The notes under the pieces are model-generated. The model worked only from the letters and a program-made list of their open reading frames with translations, did no database searches and was not told the DNA's origin. A stretch of DNA of 64,000 nucleotides from Campylorhamphus procurvoides. Taxonomy: Eukaryota; Chordata; Aves; Passeriformes; Dendrocolaptidae. The position numbers and the translations under genes were made by a program. Where the stretch lies: contig WBMV01004765.1 of the NCBI GenBank assembly GCA_013396655.1, forward strand, positions 779,671 through 843,670. Direction: 5' to 3'. Positions 47,684-59,335 of the stretch are shown here, one piece after another (the stretch's first letter is position 1; each line of letters opens with the position of its first letter).

Positions 47684-50600
47684 AGCTTGGGGCAAGAGTA
47701 CAAAAGGTTTTCAAGCCTGTACCTCTATGTTGCTCCACCATTGTTGCAGTGCAAACAAAATCAGAACTCTTCCCAAATAGCTGCCTGCATATGAAACTGC
47801 AAAAAGTGGAGAATGTAGCTGTTTCTTAGCATCCCAAGGCTTAAGAAGAGACAACCATATGCTTTTCCATCCTCATTGCAGCAGTTACTGCATTATGTGC
47901 AGCCTCAATGTGTTGGCACATTTACCCAAACAGGGACTGAAGTAATAACTCTGGCTCAGCCTTAACCAAAGTGACCATTACTTTTAACCTGTCTGCCCTG
48001 TGTGTGTGCAAAGCAGTGCAGTATTCAGGAGACCTGGACTTCAGTGCAATTTTCAGCCAAGTGACCACAAAAGGGGAGGGACACCACTGTGCTATTTACC
48101 TGCCAAGGCCTTCAGTGAGCAGTTTCCCCATGCAGTGATACCAAGAGATGATGTTACTTGTGCTACATCTGAAGCAAAACTAAAGGAAAAAGAATGAAAA
48201 TCTGGCAAAACACTACTAGGTATCACAATTCCATATATTTTGTAGAAATATCTGACCACTTGATATTTTTCAGTTGGGGTGAGGGCATACAGCATAAGGA
48301 AATCTAATAAAAGAAGGAATATAGCCTTGATTTGGTAATTGAAAATTTTCAGCTTTACAACAAAGGTTGAGATTCTGAAACTTAGCATTCTTACTTTTGG
48401 AGGAAGAAAGAAATTTGCAGAGAATTTACAAGAAAAACCTGTTTGCTAGCTTATAAGTTAAAATTAATTACAAATTGGATTCTTTAAGAAATGTAACGTC
48501 TGTGTTCACATTCTCTTCATCCAAATTATGTCAATAAGAGAATAGCTCAAACTTCAAACTTTCTGTATAGTTGCAGTTAATTGAATTCTTATGCTTGGGG
48601 TACTCTTGAAGAAATTAGGAAGTAATTAGGCTATGCTATTAACAATTGTATCTAATTGATCTGATTATATAGCCAACAAACAGGCCAAGGTCAACAGCTT
48701 ATTCAGCTCTTAAGCCTGATGTGTTCTCAGAAATGATGCTCCATTTCCTCCACTGTCATAGATTTGCTTGCTGGAATTCTGCTGGCTGTACTGGGAGTTA
48801 CGGCACTTTTTCAGGTCAAACCCATCTTCCACCATACAAAAGATAGCACTGCATGCCAGGCTGGACATCTCTGCTTGGGAGACTTTGTACCTCACTAAGT
48901 GGCACTGCTTCAGCTCTTCAGCTCTACCCACAGCAGTTTATCCCACAACAGGGTATCCTACAGCCCCTTTGAGCAGGTCCCTGAACCAGGTCCCTCCTTG
49001 TAGGGCTAAACCAAGCACGCAACTCTCAATGCACAAACAAACTGTGGGAGTGGAAAGGACAGTCCCAGGCCTTCATCCACTGCTAACACTCATTACCCGG
49101 TCACTAAAAAGGTATCCAGAAAGTAAAGGCTAAATTCAGTGGTGCAGTTTGGCTGCTCACACGGCTGTAGCTCTAAGCAGCAGTTACAAATCCAGTTTAA
49201 CAGGCCAGCGCTCTGACTCTTTGCATTGATCCAGCACACCGGTGGATTTGTTCTTAAAGAATGAAGTCAAAACTCCCTTCGGCTTTGCCAGGCTCTGGCT
49301 TTCACCCTGCAGAGCTACAAATCAATAGAAGCAATGGAAGGCAGAACTCACCGTAAATGCCTCTGAAGGGGGAGGTATGGAAAATGCAATTACCCAGAGA
49401 AGGAAATAACAAGAGAAGCTTTTTTTATTTGCCCTTTTTATTTTTTCCCCTCTCCTTTTTCTCTCTTGGTGGAGAGTGCTATTGCAGGAATAGTCAAGAA
49501 AAAGTATTTTCAGCATTTTATAATTCTTCTAAGCTGAATACAGGAAATTTAGTTACAGACAGAAGTACAAAAATGCAGATGTGGGACAACACAGTATTTT
49601 TCAGTCTGTTCAGAAATTACATTATTAGAAAAAGAACATGTATCTGTAAAAATATGTATCATAATGTGGGATTAGAAGAGCATAACTCAGTTACTTCACA
49701 GTGCCACCGATAGCCAAGCATCAGTGCTAGGAGTGTTAGCAGTGGGCATACCACAATTGTTGTCTTCAGGTGCCTTAAAAATTAATTGCTACAAGGATTA
49801 TGACAGCACTTCTTCAAGAATATTAATGTGAAGTTTCATACAAGAATGAATATATTCTTACGTATATTCTTAACCTTTAAAATAATTTCAGTAGGAATCT
49901 TGTTTTTTTGGGTGCTCTCCTGTTTTGCCTTTGTACGCAGATTGCAGTGAGCTGCTTTAGTGTTGCTGTTCTTCACCCAGGGTTAGCCCCTCTTTGGTCC
50001 CTCTGGAAAATGAAAGAGCACAGGACACTTTTTTCTGTACATACATAGCTCAGTTCTTGTGTTTTAAATGCAGCTACCTCTGGGGTTAAACACGACAGCA
50101 TTTTAACAACTTTCAGTCATGAAGGATAGCTTCTGCAAGTCAAACTGATTGAGGGCTATCTGACAAGGGGAAGGGGGAAGCAAACACCATGAATTATAGA
50201 TGGCAATCTGTCTATTTTACCATTACATATCCACAGTAGGAGCAGATTCATTCCTCTTGCACCTCCCATTGTGCAGTCATCCCCATTGTGCATTCATTTC
50301 TATTGTTTCTCCTTCCATGTATTGTACATTCAGACCCTGTCTCAACTGTACATTCAAGCTCCGTTGCAGGAGATCCATCCATGAGCTCAGCTGTTTCACA
50401 AACAGATCTAATAGCTGTAGTGTGCTCAGATGAGCATGATGGGTAATAGCAGAGCAGATTGAACTATATTGTCCCAGGAGTTCATATATTTTTATACACT
50501 CATAGGGTACACATCATCTTGCTATGACAATGAGGCTAAGTCAAGCATCTCGGGAATGCAATAAAGCAGATTACAATACTGTTCTTTCACTCATTTTCAG

Positions 50601-50859
50601 CACACTTCCCCTCCCACTTTCTTTTAATGATGTTAATCAATGCCAGGCTACTTTACACGCAATTCCCAAATCGTGCCTTGCTCTGTGTTCTCCCAGCTTC
50701 CCCCCAACCGTCTCCCCCCAAAATATTTAGTTCTTATTCCTCCTGAAACAGGCTTCCATGGAGATAAAACTAAGAATTTGTTAAATATCAAAGAAAGTTA
50801 AGGACATAAATTTCAGCAGAAAAACTCAGAGCAATTCAGGCTTAAAAATGGCAAGGTTA
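47684..50859. other. Non-coding DNA, no gene recognised
   Basis: Short frames only (121 codons or fewer) and a T-rich run near 49420-49462. No repeat family assigned. Confidence 0.6.
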
Positions 50860-51115
50860 ATAATTTTTTTCCTCCCCAAGCCATGTCACATTATGAAGTG
50901 AAATAAAGCTGACAAAGGATGTGATATTCAAATAGCCAGCATTCGCATTTACTGCATTATTATTACCACACACCTTCCTGGTGCAGTCATGGCAGGCAAT
51001 TAAGAGCCCAATTATCCCCTCAGACACAGGCAAGGGGCTCCTCAGCATCTCAGAATAAGCTGTGGATGTTCTTTCAGAGAATGAAGATGTGACCCCAGAT
51101 GGGCAAATCACAAAC
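50860..51115. promoter_or_regulatory. Candidate conserved non-coding element
   Basis: Non-repetitive sequence with paired homeodomain-type cores (GGCAATTAAGAGCCCAATTA at about 50994-51013), a CATTATTATTACC stretch and mixed composition. Its texture resembles conserved enhancers. This is a weak, composition-based suggestion. Confidence 0.2.
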
Positions 51116-54100
51116 TTAGCTAAAAGCTGGAGAACACTCCTGTCCTCTCCTCAGACTGTGCCCACTTAACCAAATGACAGCTGCATTTATCTCTTGTCAT
51201 CTGATGCTTTGTTCAGCTTGTCTGCTTCCAGTTCGGGCAGGGTAATACTCAGTGCTCATGTTCATCAAGCAGGTAAATTGGCCCATGCTTTTATTTACTC
51301 ATTCCCACTGTAGTGTTACTGATCCCAAACATTTAAAATCAGGAGTCAAAATTTACAGAATCACAGAAGTTGCTTAAATTCATGAGGTGCTTTTTAACAG
51401 ACACGTATGACATTCTTTGAGTTTGCATCCTGTCTTGCCTTATCTGTTAATTCTTTTTCATTCTCCCAAGAGCTGAGAGGTGGAAGGAGAGATAGGTCCA
51501 AAGACTGTGGTGCTTCAAAACTTATGGTAAAAATAAGTATATAATAATCTCTTTATTTCAGGATTCTAGGCACTAGTTTAAAAAGAAAAAAAAATGCTAA
51601 AAGTGGTAACATTTGTGACAGTAAAATTTACTCATGCTAACAAAATGCTGTAAAATGGTAAAGTCCATGAAATTCTGAAATCTTTTGTTCACACAGGGCA
51701 CAGCCCCTCCTGGACAACAGACCCAAAAGAGCAGGATAGATAAACTTTTGTCCATAACCACACAGATACAGCTGATCCTGTCTTCTCACATGAAAAATGA
51801 GCTCTTCCTAGGTGCCTTAGAGCCCCACAGTTGTGACAGTCTGCAAACTCAATTCCACTTTGTATTCAGATAGTCCTTCCCACCTTGAAATATCCCACTG
51901 AGTGCAGCAAACCATACATAAGGAAACACATCTTCCCAATACTGACATCCGTCTGTCCCGAGGTAGCCACAAGCATCTATCTTAATGACCCGCAACACCA
52001 CCAGACAACAAATATCAGAGAGAGTCTGAGATGATGGGCTGGTGTAAAATGAGTCAGAGAAGGCTCTGTATAGATTTCACCACTGGAAAGTCAGAACCAG
52101 GGACAGAAAATCATTACTACATGCTATGGAAAGTAAATGTGTACCTTGGAAGGCCAAATACTGCATTGGAGCTGGAGATTAATTGTAACATAGATGGGGC
52201 TTTAGAAAATGTATCGTAAGGTACAGTTGTCCTTAATGGTATTGACTCCTCTCACAAGGGTGCTGTGAAGCTTTGTGTGATTGTATCAGTGAGGGGTTCG
52301 GAGATGCTCCACCAGCAGGAGCCTTAGGAGTACAACTCAGAAAGGACACTGCCTTCATCTTCACACCCCCCATAATAAAGAAAAAGAGAGAACAAGATAA
52401 ATCTTAGAATGATGGAGAAATAGGCCAGTTTGACAAGTTTGCTGTGATTTCCTCTTTCTTTTCTACTCTCTCTTCACCACTAATTTTTTGATCTGGACCC
52501 AACAGGACGAACACAGAAGTATCAATTCCCTTGTTACATACCTCCTTTCCTCCCTTTATTGAAAGAAGGGCTTTATGTTCAGGGTAAAACATATGTAAAG
52601 TCTATACCAGATTGAAATTAATCCATATCCAGATTCAAGAGAATGCAGGGTAAAATCTGAGCTTGAACTTAGCGAATATGCTCCTGAAGAAGTTTTGCCA
52701 AAAACTTATAAATATGTCTCCAAAGGGAGGGAAGCTTCCCAATATCGTGATGGCAGTCTATTGAGGTTAAAAGTTTTTGAGATTTTTACCAGATACAGGG
52801 CAAGTGGATACAAGTAAACAGGCAGTGCTCCTTTGTCTGTCTCTGATTCATGCCACATTTGTAACACTCACAGTGGACTTTGAGTCCTGCTTTATCCCAG
52901 ACACTATAAAGTCAATTAAAAAGCCAAATATGAAGATTTGAGACAGAGAAATGCAAATACTAGTCAATCTCATTTCCCTCTCCTTCTCCTCCCTTCAGCA
53001 AACCCTTCCCACATGTTATAGTTTATTTCACTCGCAATAAGATATACATTGGAATTCTCGGAAAAAGAGAATATCTTGATTTGTTTAGTGGTAAATTAAG
53101 TGTATGTTCAAGAAGACCCACCTTCCCTAATCCCCTGTGCCTCACACAGCTAAGCCAGTCCTGGACCCCAGCTGCTGGTCAGAGCTGCCTTCATAACACT
53201 CTACAGTTTTATGACCGCAGTTCTGTACCTCATCAGCTTCCCTGTAACCACACTGAGTCTATCTTACTGACATCGAGGTATTTAGGCTTCTTGTAGCTAT
53301 CAGACATGGATTTCCATTTGGTCTGATGTGCCTGAATTGCATGCTGCACTGCTTCAGTACTCTCCTCTGATTGTTAATGTTTCATTTCCAACATAGAACC
53401 AGAATGGTTATGCTATTTTTTTTTTATCTTTTTAAGACCATCTGACTTTGTTTCCTAAATCAGATGTGACAGGCAGGGATTGCATCATGGTTTTACAACC
53501 ACGCGTTCACTCACTCGCTGTGCTGCTGAATGTTTATTTAGGCTGGAGCAGAGGCAGCACTGATTATATCCAAGACCCACAGTTCCTCTAAGCAAAGAAC
53601 CCAGCTTTTTTTCAAAACTATTTCCAGGCATCCAGTAAGAAGCTACATAGTGTGTGTTAACTGGGTTTTGGGAAGGAGGGAAGATAGGACAAAGAAATAA
53701 GAGTGAACTGTAAGATACAGTAGAGTCACAGCGAGCTGTTAGCAGAACTGAGGAAGATGCTGTTATCTTTAAACTTTCATGTCTCACTATCCTGTTATCA
53801 TTACCACATGATGCAATCTTAAAATATATATCTACTCCAGCAAATTAAACCAGCCAAGGCCCATTTTCTGGCCCACAGAACAAGAGACACAGTACAGCTT
53901 TTATCCACATGTCTAAAATCTCTTCCACACAGAACGGAGTGAGGGAAGCAGAATTTCCTCCTGGAAAGGATGCCTGGCCCATAAGAATATGTGTGGCCAC
54001 AGTCTACGACTTGTTTTGGTTTAGCCACTAGAGACAAAATCCAGTATTAAGACTTTGTACCCATTTCAAAATTTGGGAAAGGACAAAAGCCCATCCAACT

Positions 54101-55735
54101 ACCACTCATATCTGCAAACTCATCTCCAACTTATTCTCCAGTTTTGAGTTGAAAAGTCAAGAAAACCCCAAACTTGATATGAGAACCATTCCAAGAGGCT
54201 GAAAATGTAATGGAAGGAAAGGATTCATGTCGTGCTTCAATCCTGATTATTAAAAGAAAAGAGGAGCCTAAGCCGTATTTAGACAGAGATTTGAAGTCCC
54301 TACCTATGGGTACCCTGGGCTTTGTGTTTCTTCCTGTTATAAAGAACTAGGAGCAGAATGGGACTGCAGCCCAGAAATATGCATATCCAGTGAAGATCAG
54401 AGATGTTTGAGACTGAAAAATGATCCTTTTATCAAAATTGCCCTGTATAAAAAACCCACTATATGAGAATATCACACTGTGTCTTGCTCCCGGGCAGGAG
54501 AGGGTTAGAAAAAGGGCAGATGCCCACAAATCTGTCAGTGGACAGAAGAGAATGAATTGTAGTGAGGGGCTGAGGTAACAGTAAATTCAGAACAAGGGAA
54601 AATATTATTATGGTAAAAGCAGTTCAAGCAATGGACTGATGTGTGCGGGAATGGAAGAACCTCTTTGAACTAGTTTTTCCGTTTTTCAACACAAATCCTG
54701 CCATTGTGGAGAAGTGAGGTGCTCGGGTGAGCACCACCTGACCCTGCAAGCCCTGAACTCTGCCCAAGCCACTCCCAGGTGCTGGATCTTTGCATCCCGG
54801 TGAAGCTGTCCATTTCCAAAAAACTGCAGAATTTACTACAGGGAGAAAAAAATGGAGCCCGAGTGCCATTAATAGGATCTATGGCAGCATTCTGTAATAC
54901 ATCAGTCCTACTTATAACATAATAGCCATATAACTCATACAAGGCTCTGGCTCATGTGAGGCATAGAGGTCTACATTACACAGGGGATGAATAAGCAACG
55001 CAGTCACATATCCTGTAGCTGGGTAAGATTACAACACAAACAGCAAGTTTTCCAAGCCTTAAATGCTGGAGGAAAGGACAAGGCATAGGAACAGTTTGAT
55101 CTCTGATTTTTATGAAAGCTAGACCATTTTCATTGCAGAAGAACTGCAGCAATTCTCTACAAATCTCTCTGTGTATGTGTGTGTGATCAGCAGTAATTGT
55201 TAGTTGCCTTAGCAGTGAAAGTAAGGAATGAATTGGCGATGGGAATTAAATTTGTCTTTTTCTTTTCTCAAGAGGTGATGCCATCAGTATCAGTGAATGG
55301 TGAGGTGAAATGAGACATATTCTCAGATGTGGTAAATTGCTTCAGCTCAGCTGAAGTTGAGAGAGCTATGTTCCTTTATATTAGCTGAGTAGATATGAAA
55401 GAACAAAAATATAAGGAAAACTTTATTGTTACGAACCAAGTTTCTTTAAGGAATTGAAGAGTTCAGGACTTGCAGTATAACAGTTTTTCTGCAGCCCTCA
55501 ATTCACACAGTTGGGCATAGCGGGGTGACCAACTTCAGATCAGCCACAAAATATGTGCAGTCTGAATCAAGTGGTTTTTTTAATTATTTTAAAATTTGAA
55601 TTCAAAGCTTTGGTCTTCCACTATGGCAGGTGATGAACATTACAAGTAGCTACAAATGAACCTTTAAAAGGCTTGAGCCTTTTAGAGAAAGCAATCTTTG
55701 CCTTGGAGACTCAGTATCAGACCTCAATAATTCAT
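51116..55735. other. Non-coding DNA, no gene recognised
   Basis: Short frames only (100 codons or fewer), a poly-T run at 53418-53427, no recognised repeat and no CpG cluster. Confidence 0.6.
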
Positions 55736-56150
55736 GCATTTTAAGCCCAGAAGAGACTGGTGTGACAACCTAAGCTAGCCTGCTACATATAACAGGCCTT
55801 CAGACTTCTCAAAATTATTTCTTATTTCAAGTCCAAGAGCTATTGTCAAAGTAAAATATATATTCTTGAAAAACATCCAATCTCATTTTAAGGTAGCTAA
55901 TGACAGGTTATCTTCCATAGTCCTTGCTAAAGACCTCTAATAGTTAATTACTCTTAAAAAGGGGCACCTTATTTCCTCTTTGCATGTCAAACTTTATCCT
56001 CTAGGATCTCATTCTTTCTAGCTCCCCATCTCCTAAAATAAAGAGCCCTGTATTCTCATATTTCTGTTCCACAGAAAGTGATTAAATAAAACCCTTAGTT
56101 TTCATTCTGTGAAGCTCACTGGTGCCTTAATCTTTCCTGATAATACTGGA
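55736..56150 (-). mobile_element. Ancient CR1-type LINE 3' region, minus orientation
   Basis: TTTTAAGCCCAGAAGAGACTGG, ATAACAGGCCTTCAGACTTC, AAAAACATCCAATCTCATTTT, AGTTAATTACTCT, ACCTTATTTCC, CCCTTAGTTTTCATTCTGTG and CTTAATCTTTCCTGATAAT run in the order of a sauropsid CR1-type repeat in antisense (AGGCCAGAAGGGACCA, ACACAGGCCATAGAACTTC, AAAAACATCCAATCTTGATTT, GGTTAATTACTCT, GCCTTATTTCC, CCCTTAACCTTC). It is diverged but long, so I am fairly sure of the class. Confidence 0.75.
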
Positions 56151-57189
56151 TTACGACAGATGTATGTAAAACTGAGTGTCCCAGGGAAGATGAACAGAGA
56201 ATAGTCATTCACTGCTTCTCCCAGTGCAACAGCTGGGGACCATCAGAAAAAAATTATCAGTCAGCACATTTAAAATGGATCCAGGGAAATTCATTTTTAA
56301 TGGGACCCAGTCAGGTGGTGTAACCCTTTTCCACAGAACATATAAATGGTCCCAAAAAGTCATTAGATGTGTTCTCCTTGCCTTGTTCCCTTCCCTTACC
56401 CCGTGTTCCTGCCCATCCCATGACAGTGTCACATGTGCCTGCATTTATCTGTAGGTTTAGATGTTTTGTGGGTCAGGTCTAAGCCTCAAATTGGGAAATA
56501 CTTCAATAATAGATAATGAAAAAAAAAGGGTAAGGACCTTTAACAGGATTAGTTCTAGTATTTTCTAAATGTTCAAAGTAGCACAAATAGCAGTGGAGAG
56601 GCTCCTTTCCATGCTCAGAATTTCATGGCTCAGCTCCAGCCCCAGGATCTGAGTAGAGGTTACAGCTTCAGTGGGCAGTTTGAGGTACTGAGTAGGAGGT
56701 GAGAATTATGTTCCTTCATGGACATGAGCTGCAGAGCTTATCCAAAGAGATAGTGCTCATGAATTTTATTCTGCAGCATGGGTCTTCCCTCGAGGGTCCC
56801 CACGGGCAGCCTGGATCAGGTGTGAATACACCTGCATTGCAGCTGGCCACAGAGAACATGCACAAAATGAGAAGAATTAGTCTTATTAATCTCCATTCCC
56901 AGCTTGGATCATGGGGAGAGGGGATTAGAGCAACAGAGGTTAAAAACTAGAAAGCCTATGTTGAAATTAAGCCATAAGGTCTGACTGGACAGGGAGAGAA
57001 AGAGGGGGGTATGGATAATTGCACCCATAGGGCAATTATAGTTACAAGGAGCAATGAATCTACTCTCCAGTCCCAAGAGTGTGATTAATTGGCACTAACA
57101 ACCCCCCTGGAGTTGCCTTATTGCTATTATGAAGACAAGTCTTTATTTTTTATTTTATTACTTTTTATTTATAAATGAAATATTTAAGT
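56151..57189. other. Non-coding DNA, no gene recognised
   Basis: Short frames only. The last 100 bp are AT-rich and may belong to the regulatory candidate that follows. Confidence 0.5.
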
Positions 57190-57285
57190 GCATGACTTTG
57201 ATCGCCAGGATCTGCTAGTTAGTGCCGGCTTCAGCCACAAGGTGCCAAGATTAAAGATTCATCAAAGGCAAAGGATTAATCCATC
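57190..57285. promoter_or_regulatory. Candidate enhancer with TCF/LEF and OTX/PITX-type motifs
   Basis: Within 90 bp there are two TCF/LEF-type sites in opposite orientation, CTTTGATC (57196-57203) and CATCAAAGG (57260-57268), and a perfect palindromic K50-homeodomain site GGATTAATCC (57273-57282). The DNA between them is non-repetitive and holds two CpGs (ATCGCC and GCCGGC). Wnt and OTX/PITX inputs combined in this way occur in known head and neural enhancers. Activity is inferred from motifs only. Confidence 0.35.
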
Positions 57286-57308
57286 CTACTGGAATGCCAA
57301 GTAGCTAG

Positions 57309-57947
57309 TTGGGAAGAGGATGCTGCACTAACACCCTAAGAAGTCCCTCTTTGCTTAGTTTGCTCTCTGGGGCTGTGGATTTGGAGTATCCCCCTTCCTT
57401 CAGCTTGGCTCATTTACCCTTCTGTACCTGTAACTTGCTTAGGAGGAAGAGGCTGATGCCAACATTAAAAAATACAAGTACATTGTTAACATGGAGTGTT
57501 CTCCTTCTAAAGAGAAGTAGTTGTAAAAGTGACATCTTGAGTGTCTGGGGTTGGGATACAACCTCCTCTGTCTCAGTGTCTTGTAGAAAAAAGGCACAGA
57601 TAACTTTGTGGCTGGTGGTCTTCTCAAAACCAGCCAGAAAGGACACAGCAAAAACCCTATCATCTCTCTTTAGGCATTATCACCACCCATCCACATTTTT
57701 CTTTAGAGATCTCGTTTGTTTCTGTGTGGAGATAGAATATAAGGCTGCTAGACATTTCTCTGAGATTTCTGGGTACTCTGAAGTATGGACATGTGCACTG
57801 ATGTGGTCACACCAACTGTGGACCAATTCTGAGGTTAACAATCAAGCTCCATGGCTGTACAGCAACACAGGACAGAGGAACAGTGATATGTTTAGCAGTC
57901 TAAATTTCTTTTACATCCTTCTTCCTAACCTAGGACTGATATTTTAG
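57309..57947 (+). other. 212-codon open frame without recognisable homology
   Basis: The longest gap-free frame in the window. It begins at a TTG codon rather than ATG, and the overlapping minus frames are also long. I recognise no domain, signal peptide or repeat-encoded protein. Frames of this length are only mildly unexpected by chance in a window of this size. Not called as a gene. Confidence 0.25.
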
Positions 57948-58441
57948 AGAACACACATTCACATGCTGAGATTCACAAAAGTGATTGGTACCTTTTTAGT
58001 CCTTCTTTTTCTCAGGCATATTAAAATAGTATCACTATTAGAGAGTGTGTTTTGTGACTTTTGGAATTCCAAACCATCATCAGGGTCTGAAGATGCAAAT
58101 TGGAAATTATTCACCTGTTAAGTCCTAGCAAACACTAAATTGCTTCAACAAATCCTCCCACCCCAGAAGGGACCACTGGAAAGAAGAGATGTGTCAATAT
58201 CCAGTCCCTTGCAACAGGGCTCAGCAAACCAGCTAGTTCACTGTTCAGTTTAATGGGATCTGTCAAGAGATGGAACAAATGGGGCAGGAGAGAAGCTCCC
58301 TTGGATGTACACGAGTTCATCCCAATAAGCTCTGTCTGTCTGACTACTGCCTGCCTGTCCCCTTGCACCACTGGGACTCATTCCAGGAGGAGGATTAATA
58401 CATCAACTTCTTCCTTCTCACATGATGGTGGTTTCCTTTTT
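57948..58441. other. Non-coding DNA, no gene recognised
   Basis: Unremarkable flank of the microsatellite that follows. Confidence 0.5.
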
Positions 58442-58615
58442 CTCTCTCTTTCTTTTCTTTTCTTTTCTTTTCTTTTCTTTTCTTTTCTTTTCTTTTCTTT
58501 TCTTTTCTTTTCTTTTCTTTTCTTTTCTTTTCTTTTCTTTTCTTTTCTTTTCTTTTCTTTTCTTTTCTTTTCTTTTCTTTTCTTTTCTTCTTTTCTTTTC
58601 TTTCTTTTCTTTTTT
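58442..58615. repeat. (TTTTC)n pentanucleotide microsatellite
   Basis: About 28 near-perfect TTTTC units, becoming irregular after 58588, running straight into the N gap. The frames of about 300 codons that cross this block on both strands exist only because TTTTC repeats contain no stop codons. Confidence 0.97.
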
Positions 58616-59096
58616 NNNNNNNNNNNNNNNNNNNNNNNNNNNNNNNNNNNNNNNNNNNNNNNNNNNNNNNNNNNNNNNNNNNNNNNNNNNNNNNNNNNNN
58701 NNNNNNNNNNNNNNNNNNNNNNNNNNNNNNNNNNNNNNNNNNNNNNNNNNNNNNNNNNNNNNNNNNNNNNNNNNNNNNNNNNNNNNNNNNNNNNNNNNNN
58801 NNNNNNNNNNNNNNNNNNNNNNNNNNNNNNNNNNNNNNNNNNNNNNNNNNNNNNNNNNNNNNNNNNNNNNNNNNNNNNNNNNNNNNNNNNNNNNNNNNNN
58901 NNNNNNNNNNNNNNNNNNNNNNNNNNNNNNNNNNNNNNNNNNNNNNNNNNNNNNNNNNNNNNNNNNNNNNNNNNNNNNNNNNNNNNNNNNNNNNNNNNNN
59001 NNNNNNNNNNNNNNNNNNNNNNNNNNNNNNNNNNNNNNNNNNNNNNNNNNNNNNNNNNNNNNNNNNNNNNNNNNNNNNNNNNNNNNNNNNNNNNNN
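58616..59096. other. Assembly gap (481 N)
   Basis: A run of N flanked on both sides by pyrimidine-rich repeat. The assembly broke inside the repeat, so the true length is unknown. Confidence 0.98.
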
Positions 59097-59180
59097 TCTC
59101 CCCTCCTCTCCCCTCCTCTCCTCTCTTTCTCTTCTCTTTCTCTTTATTTTCTCTTTATTTTCTTTTATCTTTTCTTTAGT
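59097..59180. repeat. CT-rich low-complexity sequence
   Basis: CCCCTCCTCT-like units grading into TCTTTATTTT-like units. It continues the pyrimidine strand bias of the array before the gap. Confidence 0.85.
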
Positions 59181-59335
59181 TTTCCCTTCCCTTCCCAAAC
59201 CTTCTCTTCCCAAACTTTCCCAAATCTTCCCTTCCCAAAACTTCCCCAATCTTCCCTTCCCAAACCTTCCCTAATTTTCCCAAACCTTCCCTAACTTTCC
59301 CAAACCTTCCCTAACCTAACCTTCCCCTTCCCTTT
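59181..59335. repeat. TTCCCAAAC-type minisatellite
   Basis: About a dozen imperfect units of the form CTTCCCAAAC or CTTCCCTAAC, ending in CCTAACCTAACC and further CCTTCC runs. It is strand-biased like the adjacent tracts and probably arose by expansion of the same pyrimidine-rich seed. Confidence 0.85.

Noticed and set aside
57410..57663. Minus-strand frames of 74-78 codons that look peptide-like
   Set aside because: They overlap the 212-codon plus frame, are short, and I could not place them in any protein or transposon family.
58253..59294. Open frames of about 300 codons on both strands across the N gap
   Set aside because: They are produced by stop-free TTTTC repeats and undefined N codons, not by a gene.
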